From NCBI RefSeq assembly GCF_030503615.1, contig NZ_CP129963.1, positions 4,154,001-4,218,000 of the forward strand: DNA of 64,000 nt, written 5' to 3'. This DNA comes from Sphingobacterium sp. BN32. GTDB lineage: Bacteria; Bacteroidota; Bacteroidia; Sphingobacteriales; Sphingobacteriaceae. The position numbers and the translations under genes are program-made. This document shows positions 1-8,332 of the stretch, in pieces (within the stretch, counting starts at the first letter, position 1; the number at the start of each line of letters is the position of its first letter). Below the pieces are notes generated by a model. That model saw nothing but the letters and a program-made list of their open reading frames with translations. It made no database searches and had not been told where the DNA came from.

Positions 1-1
1 A

Positions 2-678
2 AATAATCCAATGGGAGTCGAGTTTGATTATGCAGAGGCCTTTCAAAAGCTTGGATCGAGAGGGTCTTAATTAGGCGCTAAAATAATTGATGACCGACTC
101 TCAGGACCGGTGACCCGTAGATTTCAGGCACTACGGTGGCTTGTTCATCCCAATGGCATGGTATAACGAAGGTATCTACTGCTTTCATTCGGACGAGGCG
201 GCGCCGGCGCCGGACAACAACGATTCGCTCCGTTAAACTCGTCGGCTCATAATGTATCTGTTGACAAAGTAGGACACATTTTGTGACCAATCAACAAACA
301 TATGGAAGTCAGATTTCCGGGACGGGCTTGGTTATATTGATAGAAAACATGGCGCGATAATCCATGGAATTTAAACCCATCGGTTTCGCTGCCGAACGTC
401 CTTTACACACATGGTGCAGAAGGTGTGGTCGAAGGAATCATGCCGATGCAAAACCACAGTTCCAGCATGTATAAACATCAAAAAAAAACGTATTTATCGA
501 AGACCAGCGGGAGCACGGATCTTGGATCTTGCAACATCCAGCAGGGCAACGAGTTGTCTTTTTAGCGTATCTTCCATTAGGTCACCCTACGCAATTTTGG
601 AGCACGCTGGAACTCCCTATGGAGAGGCTCGGCGACCTAACAAGAGAACAACTTAGGGCTTTAGCTGTTATCCCATAA
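2..678 (+). pseudogene. Decayed or frameshifted coding remnants
   Basis: No single frame is open across this stretch, yet protein-like pieces follow one another in different frames. A 22-codon tail ends at the TAA at 68-70. A frame-3 piece at 114-236 contains [18 protein letters not shown] second frame-3 piece around 285-374 contains DGLGYIDRKHGAIIHGI. A frame-2 piece reads GAEGVVEGIMPM near 413. A frame-1 piece at 475-678 contains GSWILQHPAGQRVVFLAYLP and ends at TAA. A run of nine adenines at 480-488 lies where a one-base shift would join the frame-2 piece to the frame-1 piece. I do not recognise the family. The simplest reading is one or two old genes broken by indels; the GC-rich tract near 200 also differs from the AT-rich neighbours. 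Assembly error or coincidental open frames are alternatives. Confidence 0.35.
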
Positions 679-684
679 AAACCT

Positions 685-930
685 ATGACAACAATCAAAG
701 ACATCACCACCTTTTGCGAAACAACCAGTGCGGGCGTAAGGGGAGCTGAGTTCACTGGGACCTCTCAAACGGGCCGGATCATTCGTGGCTACCTACAATT
801 TTATGATGACCGTACCAACTTTGAAATCTTGACGCCCAATTTAAATTCGAGCAAGAACAAAGCGATTATTTGGCAGTACTTGCTAAATCAGTACCCAAAG
901 CCGTGGAATGCCGAAAACACGCAGTCTTAA
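685..930 (+). CDS. Small hypothetical protein, possibly a gene fragment
   Basis: This 81-codon ATG frame starts six bases after the stop of the preceding frame-1 piece. Residues 22-52 (GAEFTGTSQTGRIIRGYLQF and on) look like real protein, but I do not recognise a family. From about residue 48 a second frame (825-989) becomes the more protein-like one, containing EQEQSDYLAVLAKSVPKAVE. That suggests a frameshift near 820-830, so the true product may have had a different C-terminus. It sits in the same degraded stretch as its upstream neighbour and is probably not functional as annotated. Confidence 0.3.
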   Translation: MTTIKDITTFCETTSAGVRGAEFTGTSQTGRIIRGYLQFYDDRTNFEILTPNLNSSKNKAIIWQYLLNQYPKPWNAENTQS

Positions 931-1557
931 TTTCCGGAAAACCGCGGTGCCCAGATCCCCAGAAATCGCGCAAATCAAGAGATAGATGAATGCAATATAT
1001 TTCTCTAATAGCGGCAGGAGACGAACCTCTGACCAACTGCCAAAACTCAATTTCGATCTCAGCTTTAGAGCAATACAGAAATGTTACAACCCGAACGCCC
1101 AGCAACCCTGATTGATGCTCCCAAGTGGGCAAAAAAAAGTATCGCATAAAAAAAACTTTGTATTATTGTCTAAGAGAGAATAAATAAACGCTTAAGAATA
1201 TGTCGGGTAGAATGCGCAGCAATAGAGTTCCCAATAGCGACCAATCTTTATAGTAGTTAATTTAAAAAAGAACTTAGTAAAAAGATCGTCTTTTTGGCAA
1301 TCACCTCTGCATTAAGTTTTCCTTGTTGGTAATGGTTAGTTAAAGCGTTCTGATCAATCGTCACTTTCGTCTGCTTCGACTTTTTGTTGAGTCTTTCCGT
1401 TGATTAACGGCTCTATTAGTGTATGAATGATTCTTGCTAGTGCAGGACCTGTTTTCGAAGTTGTTCTCGTCAAAACGAAAATCTCGAAAGCATTTGGGTT
1501 TTGTTATCATAGATCCGGTAATAAGAAACTCCTGAAAAATGGAAACGGCCGACCAAC
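931..1557. other. Stretch without a convincing intact gene
   Basis: No full-length gene is visible. On the minus strand two overlapping short open frames look protein-like. One spans 1503-1354, contains NPNAFEIFVLTRTTSKTGP and ends in an acidic tail. The other spans 1403-1257 and contains QNALTNHYQQGKLNAEVIAK. For the first, an ATG at 1510-1508 would be in frame if one adenine were added to the AAAA run beside it. These are probably remnants like those at 2-989; the 93-codon minus-strand frame at 866-1147 is less convincing. Confidence 0.4.
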
Positions 1558-2529
1558 TTACAACGAAAAAGGATTACAGTCCTTACTGAGGCTTCTCATC
1601 AGTTCTTCAATTATCTTCCTACCCTCGGGTTTCACTCTAAACCAAGGGCTTGTGGAATTCGTTTCTGAGGAAATATGATAATCCCCGTCAAGATATCTGT
1701 AGTAGATTACATCCTCCGCGGAATACTTAATTTCACCTTGATCCTCGATCTCTAGCAAGGAGGTTGGAAATTTTATTACATTTTCACCGGTTTCTCCGAT
1801 GGTTTTATGGAAAATCTGAACCTCGCACTCGGTTACTACAACTTCTGTGACTGCGTTAATATCCTTACTTGGTGTTACGTATTTTTCTAACTGCTCTCGC
1901 AGCTGTAGGCGTCTGGTGTCGGGCTTTCCGTTTTTGAAAAAGACCAAGGGATCCCCCTCCACTACACCTCCTGCATACTTTTCGACACTTCTCAATTCGC
2001 CGGTTTCAAAAAACAGTTTTGCTTCGCCTTCTATTCGATCATTCACGTATTGCATAACCCACTCGACATTGCCATTGGCGTGGTAAGTTTTCAGCTCACC
2101 ATGTTGCATATCATCTAAATAGTGGGTTATCGCTTTGAGTTTCCCGTTCTCCGTATAAAGCCTACCCTCTCCATGCATTTTTCCGCCTTTCATAGTCGTA
2201 ACCGATTTAAGCTTGCCATTCTCATAGTTCGTCTTTATCTGCCCCTCGGGTTCTCCGTTCTTCATATAGGCAATAGACTTTAAATTGCCGTTCTCGAAAT
2301 AGGAAAAGGCTTCCCCTTCAATCTTCCCATTTACATAGCTACGAATGATATATGGGTTCCCATTTTCGTAATAATGAGTCCACTTCCCTGCGTTTTGTCC
2401 AGATGGTGTTTTAAAGCCCGAAGTTTTTAACTGACCGTTGTCGTAATATTCTGTATATTCTTTGTTTTGGGCAATGGACACGAACGTCAGCAACAACAAT
2501 GCTCCTAGTAGGATCGCTTTTATTTTCAT
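1558..2529 (-). CDS. YwqK-type MORN-2 repeat protein, exported
   Basis: The 323-residue product begins with a Sec signal peptide (about residues 1-20, ending SIAQ), so it should be periplasmic or surface-exposed. Residues 25-205 hold about eight repeats of roughly 23 residues with the core Y-x-N-G-x-L-K and a following G-x-x-x-G, the MORN-2 pattern of YwqK-family proteins. The C-terminal 110 residues are non-repetitive. YwqK is often labelled the antitoxin of a toxin-antitoxin pair, but in Bacteroidota such repeat proteins are common without a toxin, and none is visible next to this gene. ATG start with the signal peptide in register. It is transcribed away from pgi and next to the degraded stretch, so it could be the surviving part of an accessory block. 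Function unknown. Confidence 0.7.
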   Translation of the reverse strand: MKIKAILLGALLLLTFVSIAQNKEYTEYYDNGQLKTSGFKTPSGQNAGKWTHYYENGNPYIIRSYVNGKIEGEAFSYFENGNLKSIAYMKNGEPEGQIKTNYENGKLKSVTTMKGGKMHGEGRLYTENGKLKAITHYLDDMQHGELKTYHANGNVEWVMQYVNDRIEGEAKLFFETGELRSVEKYAGGVVEGDPLVFFKNGKPDTRRLQLREQLEKYVTPSKDINAVTEVVVTECEVQIFHKTIGETGENVIKFPTSLLEIEDQGEIKYSAEDVIYYRYLDGDYHISSETNSTSPWFRVKPEGRKIIEELMRSLSKDCNPFSL

Positions 2530-2637
2530 ATGATGTACTTTATAGAGTCCTTTTTGCGACCGCCTATTTATACTGATCGATATTTGGCTATAGCTGGTCT
2601 ATTTCATCAAAATTAGAGCTAATATTTTTCTTGGGAA

Positions 2638-2655
2638 ATACCTAAGTTTAGGTAT
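2638..2655. promoter_or_regulatory. Perfect 8-bp-arm palindrome, possible operator
   Basis: ATACCTAA at 2638-2645 and TTAGGTAT at 2648-2655 are exact reverse complements around a GT centre. It lies about 25 bases upstream of the TAATTTTG box of the YwqK-type gene, a position suiting a DNA-binding regulator. No T-tract follows it, so it is not a typical terminator. The regulator is unknown. Confidence 0.3.
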
Positions 2656-2814
2656 AAATAGTTCTCCTGAACATCATCAGGGCTATCATATAAACCCAAT
2701 GGTTTAGGGATTTAAGGCGTGTTTTTAAATAAACCCTCTCATGTTTTCATTCAAACAGCAACAGGGATGAAAGTGCTTGATCACCTCTGAATACAGACAT
2801 CGTTAGAAAACAAA

Positions 2815-2839
2815 AGCCAACCCGCTATTTGGGTTGGCT
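2815..2839 (-). terminator. Rho-independent terminator of pgi
   Basis: AGCCAACCC (2815-2823) pairs with GGGTTGGCT (2831-2839) around a 7-base loop. On the minus strand the hairpin is followed by TTTTGTTTTC. It lies 56 bases past the pgi stop codon. Confidence 0.8.
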
Positions 2840-2895
2840 CTAAAAAGAATTTTTATTATTCCGGAGAGAACGAAGGGTTGCTTGTGATACGCAGT

Positions 2896-4542
2896 TTATC
2901 TCCAATTCTTATATTGATTGATCAATCCATTTGTTGAGGAGTCATGGCTTTCAATGTTCTCATTTCCTTTTAGCTCTGGTAGAATCTGATTCGCAAGTTG
3001 CTTTCCGAGCTCTACGCCCCACTGGTCAAAACTGAAGATGTTCCAGATTATCCCCTGAACAAATATCTTATGTTCGTACAATGCAATTAGGCTTCCTAGA
3101 GATTCCGGTGTTATTTCTTTTAGCAGGAAAGAATTAGTAGGTCTATTTCCTTCAAATACCTTAAAGGGTTTCAGCCGGTCGATTTCCTCGTTGGATTTTC
3201 CTGCCTTTTCCAGCTCCGCCACGACTTCCTCCTCAGACTTGCCGTTCATAAGGGCCTCTGTCTGTGCAAAGAAATTTGACAGCAAGAGCTGATGATGGTT
3301 TCCGATGGGATTGTGTGAAATAGCTGGAGCGATAAAGTCGCAAGGTATTAATTTCGTTCCTTGGTGGATCAATTGATAGAAAGCATGTTGTCCGTTTGTT
3401 CCGGGTTCACCCCAGATTACCGGCCCGGTTTGATAATCTACGCGCTTACCATTGCGGTCGATGTATTTTCCATTGCTTTCCATATCGCCCTGTTGGAAAT
3501 ATGCTGCGAAACGGTGCAAATATTGGTCGTAAGGAAGGATGGCGTGACTTTCAGCTTCGAAGAAGTTATTATACCAAATGCCCAGTAGAGCCATCACAAC
3601 TGGGATATTCTCTTCAAAAGGGGTGTTCTTAAAATGTTCATCAGCTTCATTCGCACCTTTCAGTAAGGCTTCAAAGTTATCGTAGCCCACCGATAGGCAG
3701 ATCGATAGTCCAATTGCCGACCAAAGGGAATAGCGCCCTCCTACCCAATCCCAAAATCCGAACATGTTTGCCGTATCTATTCCGAATTCCGACACGCCCG
3801 TATCGTTGGTACTCAATGCGGCGAAATGCTTCGCAACATCCCTATCCTTCGCCCCAGATTTGAGGAACCATTCCTTAGCGGTATTGGCATTTGCCATAGT
3901 TTCCTGCGTGGTAAAGGTCTTCGATGCAATTAAGAATAAGGTAGTCTCCGGATTTAGATGCTTGATGGTCTCAGCGATATGTGTTCCATCGACATTAGAC
4001 ACAAAGTGCACATTCAACCGAGTTTTATAGGATTTCAGTGCCTCTGTGACCATTACTGGCCCCAGGTCTGAACCCCCAATGCCTATATTCACCACGTCGG
4101 TAATTTCTTTACCGGTATAGCCCTTCCATTCACCAGATATAACACGCTGCGAGAATGACTTCATTCTTTGCAACACCTCGCGCACCAATGGCATAACATC
4201 CTCTCCGTCTACCAAGATCGCCTTATCCGACTGGTTTCGTAGGGCTGTATGTAATACTTGCCTTCCTTCGGTTTCATTGATCTTCTCGCCGTCGAACATC
4301 GCCTTGATCGCATCTTCCAATTTACATTCTCTTGCCAATTGTACTAAGAGTGCCATCGTCTGCTCGTCTATTCTGTTCTTGGAATAGTCAAAAAGAATGT
4401 CCTTAAGGTATAAGGAGAACTTTTCGAAGCGCTGTGGATCTTCCTTGAACAGCTCTTTCAAGTTCTTTTCGTTTATACTGATATAATGGTCTGCTAAATA
4501 GCTGAAAGCTTGGGTTGTTGTAAAATCTACTCTTGGTAACAT
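2896..4542 (-). CDS. pgi: Glucose-6-phosphate isomerase
   Basis: This cytoplasmic enzyme interconverts glucose 6-phosphate and fructose 6-phosphate in glycolysis and gluconeogenesis. The 548-residue length is typical of the long bacterial PGI form. Visible signatures are GIGGSDLGP near residue 155, the serine/threonine-rich phosphate loop [28 protein letters not shown], and the C-terminal region around [11 protein letters not shown] start it at the ATG at 4542-4540 (MLPRVDF); a frame extension reaching a TTG three codons earlier would overlap promoter spacing and is less likely. It is transcribed divergently from prfB over a gap of only 71 bases, with a TATATTTG box just upstream and its own terminator. 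Confidence 0.96.
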   Translation of the reverse strand: MLPRVDFTTTQAFSYLADHYISINEKNLKELFKEDPQRFEKFSLYLKDILFDYSKNRIDEQTMALLVQLARECKLEDAIKAMFDGEKINETEGRQVLHTALRNQSDKAILVDGEDVMPLVREVLQRMKSFSQRVISGEWKGYTGKEITDVVNIGIGGSDLGPVMVTEALKSYKTRLNVHFVSNVDGTHIAETIKHLNPETTLFLIASKTFTTQETMANANTAKEWFLKSGAKDRDVAKHFAALSTNDTGVSEFGIDTANMFGFWDWVGGRYSLWSAIGLSICLSVGYDNFEALLKGANEADEHFKNTPFEENIPVVMALLGIWYNNFFEAESHAILPYDQYLHRFAAYFQQGDMESNGKYIDRNGKRVDYQTGPVIWGEPGTNGQHAFYQLIHQGTKLIPCDFIAPAISHNPIGNHHQLLLSNFFAQTEALMNGKSEEEVVAELEKAGKSNEEIDRLKPFKVFEGNRPTNSFLLKEITPESLGSLIALYEHKIFVQGIIWNIFSFDQWGVELGKQLANQILPELKGNENIESHDSSTNGLINQYKNWR

Positions 4543-4559
4543 AAAGTTCAAGTTTTCCT

Positions 4560-4593
4560 CAAATATAAGGATTACAGGAAAGGTATCCTCAAA
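4560..4593 (-). promoter_or_regulatory. pgi promoter
   Basis: On the minus strand, TTTG (4593-4590) and TATATTTG (4567-4560) are separated by 22 bases, matching the Bacteroidota -33/-7 pattern. The predicted start of transcription is about a dozen bases before the pgi ATG. It overlaps the AT-rich region of the divergent prfB promoter. Confidence 0.55.
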
Positions 4594-4600
4594 TTTATAT

Positions 4601-4608
4601 TATCTTTG
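4601..4608 (+). promoter_or_regulatory. prfB -7 box
   Basis: TATCTTTG matches the TAnnTTTG consensus and ends five bases before the prfB ATG at 4614. Transcription would therefore start at or next to the A of the start codon. I see no clear -33 TTTG at the usual distance. Confidence 0.5.
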
Positions 4609-4613
4609 TTCTT

Positions 4614-5697
4614 ATGACCAAGGAACAAATTCAAGACTTGAGGGATCGACTTACTTCCCTAAGGAGGCATCTTTGACATCGATGCGAAGAAAGCGGAAAT
4701 AGACCGCGAAACACAGATTACACTACAACCTGATTTCTGGGACGACCCCAAAGCGGCAGAAAAAGTACTACACGGCATTAGGAACAACAAGGTATGGACG
4801 GATCAATTTGATGCTGTACAGAACTCTGTTGATGATACGGGTGTGCTGTACGAGTTTTTTCAAGCCGGCGATGGCACAGAGAAGGAATTGGAAGAGCAAT
4901 ACCAAGTGGCGTTAGCCGATATCGAGGAGCTGGAGTTTAAGAACATGCTCAGTGCGGAGGAGGACCAACTGGATGCCATCTTGCAGATTACTGCGGGTGC
5001 GGGTGGTACGGAATCTTGTGATTGGGCGGCAATGTTGATGCGCATGTATATCATGTGGGGCGAGAAACACGGCTGCAAGGTAACCCAGCAGGATTACCAA
5101 GAGGGTGATGTAGCGGGCATTAAGTCGGTTACACTACAATTCTCGGGGAACTTCGCATATGGCTATCTTAAAGGTGAGAATGGGGTGCACCGTTTAGTGC
5201 GCATCTCTCCATTCGATTCGAATGCCAAACGTCATACGTCCTTTGCATCGGTGTATGTTTATCCTTTGGTCGACGACAATATCGAAATTGAGGTGAAAGA
5301 TTCCGAATTGGAATGGGATACTTTCCGTTCAGGGGGTGCTGGTGGTCAGAATGTGAACAAAGTGGAGACCGCGGTTCGCTTACACCACAAACCAACGGGT
5401 ATCATCATCAAAAACCAGGAGTCGCGTTCGCAACTACAGAATAAAGAGAATGCTTTGCGCTTGCTGAAGTCTCAGTTATACGAGATTGAAATGCGTAAGC
5501 GTCAGGAAGCAACGGCCGCAATCGAGGGCTCGAAAAAGAAAATCGAATGGGGTTCGCAGATTAGGAACTACGTGCTACATCCGTATAAACTTATCAAAGA
5601 TTTGAGAACAAGCTATGAGACTTCAAATACACAGGCTGTATTGGATGGCGACCTGGATGAGTTCTTGAAGGCTTATTTGATGGAGTTTGGGGGGTAG
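4614..5697 (+). CDS. prfB: Peptide chain release factor 2, with programmed +1 frameshift
   Basis: RF2 recognises UGA and UAA stop codons and triggers hydrolysis of the finished peptide on the ribosome. The gene is read in two frames: 20 codons from the ATG at 4614 to CTT at 4671-4673, then an in-frame TGA (4674-4676), then the +1 frame from GAC at 4675 to the TAG at 5695-5697. The joined product is about 360 residues, normal for RF2. The second frame holds the catalytic GGQ motif ([14 protein letters not shown]) and the usual acidic N-terminal and C-terminal domains. An annotation that starts at an internal ATG near 4843 would lose the first domain. The gene stands alone, divergent from pgi. 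Confidence 0.95.
4662..4677 (+). promoter_or_regulatory. Programmed +1 frameshift site of prfB
   Basis: An internal Shine-Dalgarno element AGGAGG (4662-4667), a three-base spacer CAT, the slippery CTT and the TGA stop followed by C reproduce the known prfB autoregulatory signal. When RF2 is scarce the ribosome slips +1 at CUU-UGA and makes more RF2; when it is abundant translation stops. Confidence 0.93.
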
Positions 5698-5730
5698 TAG
5701 TAGGTAGTATTTAGTAGCTAGTATTAAGGC
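5697..5730. repeat. Solo TAGTAGTTAGTA-type intergenic repeat arm
   Basis: Directly after the prfB stop is a degenerate TAGTAG/TAGTAT/TTAGTAG tract resembling the arms of the composite repeats at 49341 and 57074, but without their core. The rest of 5698-5924 holds a weak inverted repeat, AATGCCA (5831-5837) with TGGCATT (5858-5864), which could be a poor prfB terminator. Confidence 0.45.
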
Positions 5731-5924
5731 CTTGTGTGGGAATTAGCGTTCAGATATGAGATTATAGATATTTACGCTGGAGGGTTAAATTTTTTCTATA
5801 GGCTCGAGTATATTGAAAATGGATATGAGTAATGCCAATAGATGAGAATTCATTTACTGGCATTAAATATATTAAGCTTTTTTTGATACGTGAGATAGAA
5901 AAATTAACCAGTAATCAATGCGTA

Positions 5925-7418
5925 TTACCTTGATTTTGCAATTTCTTGTATTGTAATTTCATCATTGATATTATTGATTGAAGATCTAACGTAGGTAACA
6001 ATTTCTAATATTTGTTGGTCAGTGAGGAATCTGAAGTTAGGCATGGTATACTCTCCCTTTTTTGATCCATTTAACAACAAGTTTAAAAACCCCTTCTTGT
6101 CTAATATTACTTGTGAGTTTTTTAAGGATGGATAGATGTTTTTTAATCCCACACCCTTTCCTTTGTGACAGGAAAAACAAAATTGTTGATACAGAACCTC
6201 TCCTGCTGTGGCACCAACATTCTGGCTTAAATCATTGGCTTGAAGAGGGTTTTTAACAGCTTTTTTCACTTTACTAATTCTCAGAATTCGATCATCACGC
6301 TTCGATGGGCTTGTCATGGGATTCCAATCATGATTCGTGGTACATATATAAATATCCCCTTCCGGTGATACGCAAATATCGCGGATTCGGCCGAATACTT
6401 TCTCCAAATACATCTCTTCCTTCACAATAGTATCCCCCTTGTCATTTAATTTCAAAACACGCAAACCCTGTCCTTTAAGCATCGTTAATAAAAGACTGTT
6501 TTTCCATTCCGGAATATTGTCAGAATCGTAGTAGTCCATCCCTGCAGGTGCAATTGTTGGTGTCCAACTAATAAGCGGTTCGACAGTAGCGTGTTTATTT
6601 TTAAAAGCAATTTCGATCTCATTGTCTGCTTTACCTTCAATAATTGGAAAACCGTAATTTCTTCCAATTTGAATCAAGTTTATTTCATCTTCCGTAGCAT
6701 CTCCATGTTCAGAAGTGTAAATTCTGCCCTTAGGAGTAACCACCATTCCTTGCATGTTGCGAAACCCATATGCGTAAACATATGAATTAGGAAAGGGATT
6801 ACCCCTAGGAATATTTCCGTTCAAGTCCAAACGAAGAACCTTTCCATCGGGACTGGCTAAATCTTGTGGAGCATCGTATTTTGCTTGATCTCCAGTTGCC
6901 CATAAGATACTATTATTTTGATAAAAAGCTAACCGCGACCCAGAATGGCTTCTCCCTGCTTTAAATTCCAATAACACCTTAGGGTTTATGAGCGTATCGC
7001 CTTCAATGGTATAGCGCTCAAGGATATTATACCTTACGCTGTCTTCTTTGATTTTTTTATAGTGAACATAGAGATATGGAAAATTCTCTTGATCTGGATG
7101 GACCAACATTGCCTGTGCCCCTTCTGGCCGATTTCCTATCGGCAGGCGAAATACTATTTTTTTATCCCCCGTTCTTGGATTAATCTTGGTAATGTGCCCC
7201 CTTTCTTCACTGACCCAAATCCAGTTATCAGGTCCCCAAACCAATTCCCAGGGTACCACTAAACTGTCTGCAACAATACTAACTGCAAGTATCGTTGAAT
7301 CCAGTTGTATATTTTCCTCAACAGGTTGGTTGAAACGTTCTTTTTGGGATCCATTACAAGCACAAATTCCGCTTGATAGTATAATAGCGAATACCCTCCA
7401 TAATAAGTGTGTTTTCAT
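5925..7418 (-). CDS. PQQ-type sugar dehydrogenase fused to a cytochrome c domain (lipoprotein)
   Basis: The 497-residue product has a lipoprotein-like signal peptide with Cys at residues 19 and 21, so it is probably anchored in the envelope. Residues about 45-385 match the soluble aldose sugar dehydrogenase (GDH-B-like) beta-propeller family: VPWELVWGPDNWIWVSEE at the first blade, YRN/YGFRNMQGM, EDEINLI and GRNYGFP. Such enzymes oxidise sugars with PQQ. A C-terminal cytochrome c domain follows, with heme motif CFSCH at 414-418 and a likely axial Met in YTMPNF near 459, so electrons could pass internally to the respiratory chain. It ends the SusC/SusD locus, 10 bases after the oxidoreductase gene. 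No PQQ synthesis genes are in the window. The substrate is unknown. Confidence 0.82.
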   Translation of the reverse strand: MKTHLLWRVFAIILSSGICACNGSQKERFNQPVEENIQLDSTILAVSIVADSLVVPWELVWGPDNWIWVSEERGHITKINPRTGDKKIVFRLPIGNRPEGAQAMLVHPDQENFPYLYVHYKKIKEDSVRYNILERYTIEGDTLINPKVLLEFKAGRSHSGSRLAFYQNNSILWATGDQAKYDAPQDLASPDGKVLRLDLNGNIPRGNPFPNSYVYAYGFRNMQGMVVTPKGRIYTSEHGDATEDEINLIQIGRNYGFPIIEGKADNEIEIAFKNKHATVEPLISWTPTIAPAGMDYYDSDNIPEWKNSLLLTMLKGQGLRVLKLNDKGDTIVKEEMYLEKVFGRIRDICVSPEGDIYICTTNHDWNPMTSPSKRDDRILRISKVKKAVKNPLQANDLSQNVGATAGEVLYQQFCFSCHKGKGVGLKNIYPSLKNSQVILDKKGFLNLLLNGSKKGEYTMPNFRFLTDQQILEIVTYVRSSINNINDEITIQEIAKSR

Positions 7419-7428
7419 AATTCAATTA

Positions 7429-8331
7429 TTAAATCTTTGGAAGATTTACCTTACTTCCATTTCGAAGTTTGCTTTCATCGGCAGCAATGGTGAATGCAAT
7501 AATCTTTAAGGTTTCTTTTAAAGTGACTGGCGGATGGCCTGTTTTGAAGAATCGTAGTATTGCACTTGCTAGATTATCGTATCCACTAAAATGACCAAGC
7601 TCCATATTTTCTTTTGAACCATGCACAACCCCTCCGAACCCTGACACTCCCTTTCTAAAGCCCCTAAAAGTTCCAATTTTTCCATTATCCCACTCCCCTA
7701 CTACCAAGTCGAAATCAGATGTAAAAGTCCTTTGAACATATCTGCAATCCTCGCCCAATATGGCAAATAACATTTCAATTCCATGTACTCCATACCATAG
7801 CAATTCTGGTAGATTTGGTTCCAGTTGTGCGGGACTAAATGTGTGAACACCTAAAATATCTCCTAGATCATAATCATCGATATTTGCAATAGTTTCTATA
7901 AATCTCAAACTGGAAGAGGAAAATATGGGTATAGCGTATTTCTCAGCAGCCTCAACTATTGCCAAAGAATCATGCCACGTGCCGGCTAATGGTTTATCAA
8001 TAAACATAGGTTTACCAGCGCGCATTACCATTAAAGCTTGCTCCAAGTGCACATGACCATCGTTACTCGTAAGAATAACAAAATCCACTTTTTCCAACAA
8101 TGAATCAATCGAGAGAATAACTTCAACACCAAGCTCCTGGATTTGTTGAGTGTACAAAGACACTTTCTCGATCCTATAGGGTAAATTTTTACTGCCTTTT
8201 GGATAAGCAGCAATTACTTCAAAACATTCGCTTTCGGGCAGTTGTCCTAGATTAATCGCTTTTGTTAAAGCGACAGCATGCATAGAATCAAGTCCTATGA
8301 TCCCTATTTTCTTTTTCTTTTGAAGCGTCAT
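7429..8331 (-). CDS. Gfo/Idh/MocA family oxidoreductase
   Basis: An NAD(P)-dependent dehydrogenase family acting mostly on sugars, inositols and their derivatives. The N-terminal Rossmann motif is GIIGLDSMHAVAL (residues 10-22), and DKP at 112-114 stands at the place of the family's EKP motif, whose lysine is catalytic. At 300 residues it is shorter than the usual 330-400, mainly in the C-terminal alpha/beta domain. No signal peptide is seen, so it should be cytoplasmic, unlike the enzymes on either side. It lies one base after the amidohydrolase stop and ten bases before the sugar dehydrogenase, so the three are almost certainly co-transcribed. The substrate cannot be told from sequence. Confidence 0.82.
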   Translation of the reverse strand: MTLQKKKKIGIIGLDSMHAVALTKAINLGQLPESECFEVIAAYPKGSKNLPYRIEKVSLYTQQIQELGVEVILSIDSLLEKVDFVILTSNDGHVHLEQALMVMRAGKPMFIDKPLAGTWHDSLAIVEAAEKYAIPIFSSSSLRFIETIANIDDYDLGDILGVHTFSPAQLEPNLPELLWYGVHGIEMLFAILGEDCRYVQRTFTSDFDLVVGEWDNGKIGTFRGFRKGVSGFGGVVHGSKENMELGHFSGYDNLASAILRFFKTGHPPVTLKETLKIIAFTIAADESKLRNGSKVNLPKI

Positions 8332-8332
8332 T

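Larger units (their letters stand above)
2530..2895. other. Intergenic region between the YwqK-type gene and pgi
   Basis: 366 bases with no gene. It should hold the promoter of the YwqK-type gene (a minus-strand TAATTTTG box is at 2615-2608), an 18-base palindrome at 2638-2655 and the pgi terminator at 2815-2839. I see nothing else. Confidence 0.5.

Noticed and set aside
1427-1678. Plus-strand 83-codon frame overlapping the 3' end of the YwqK-type gene
   Set aside because: It overlaps the real gene on the other strand for over 100 bases and has no recognisable features.
4843-5697. prfB as a 284-residue gene starting at an internal ATG
   Set aside because: The upstream ATG, internal Shine-Dalgarno and CTT-TGA-C site restore the full RF2 with its N-terminal domain.
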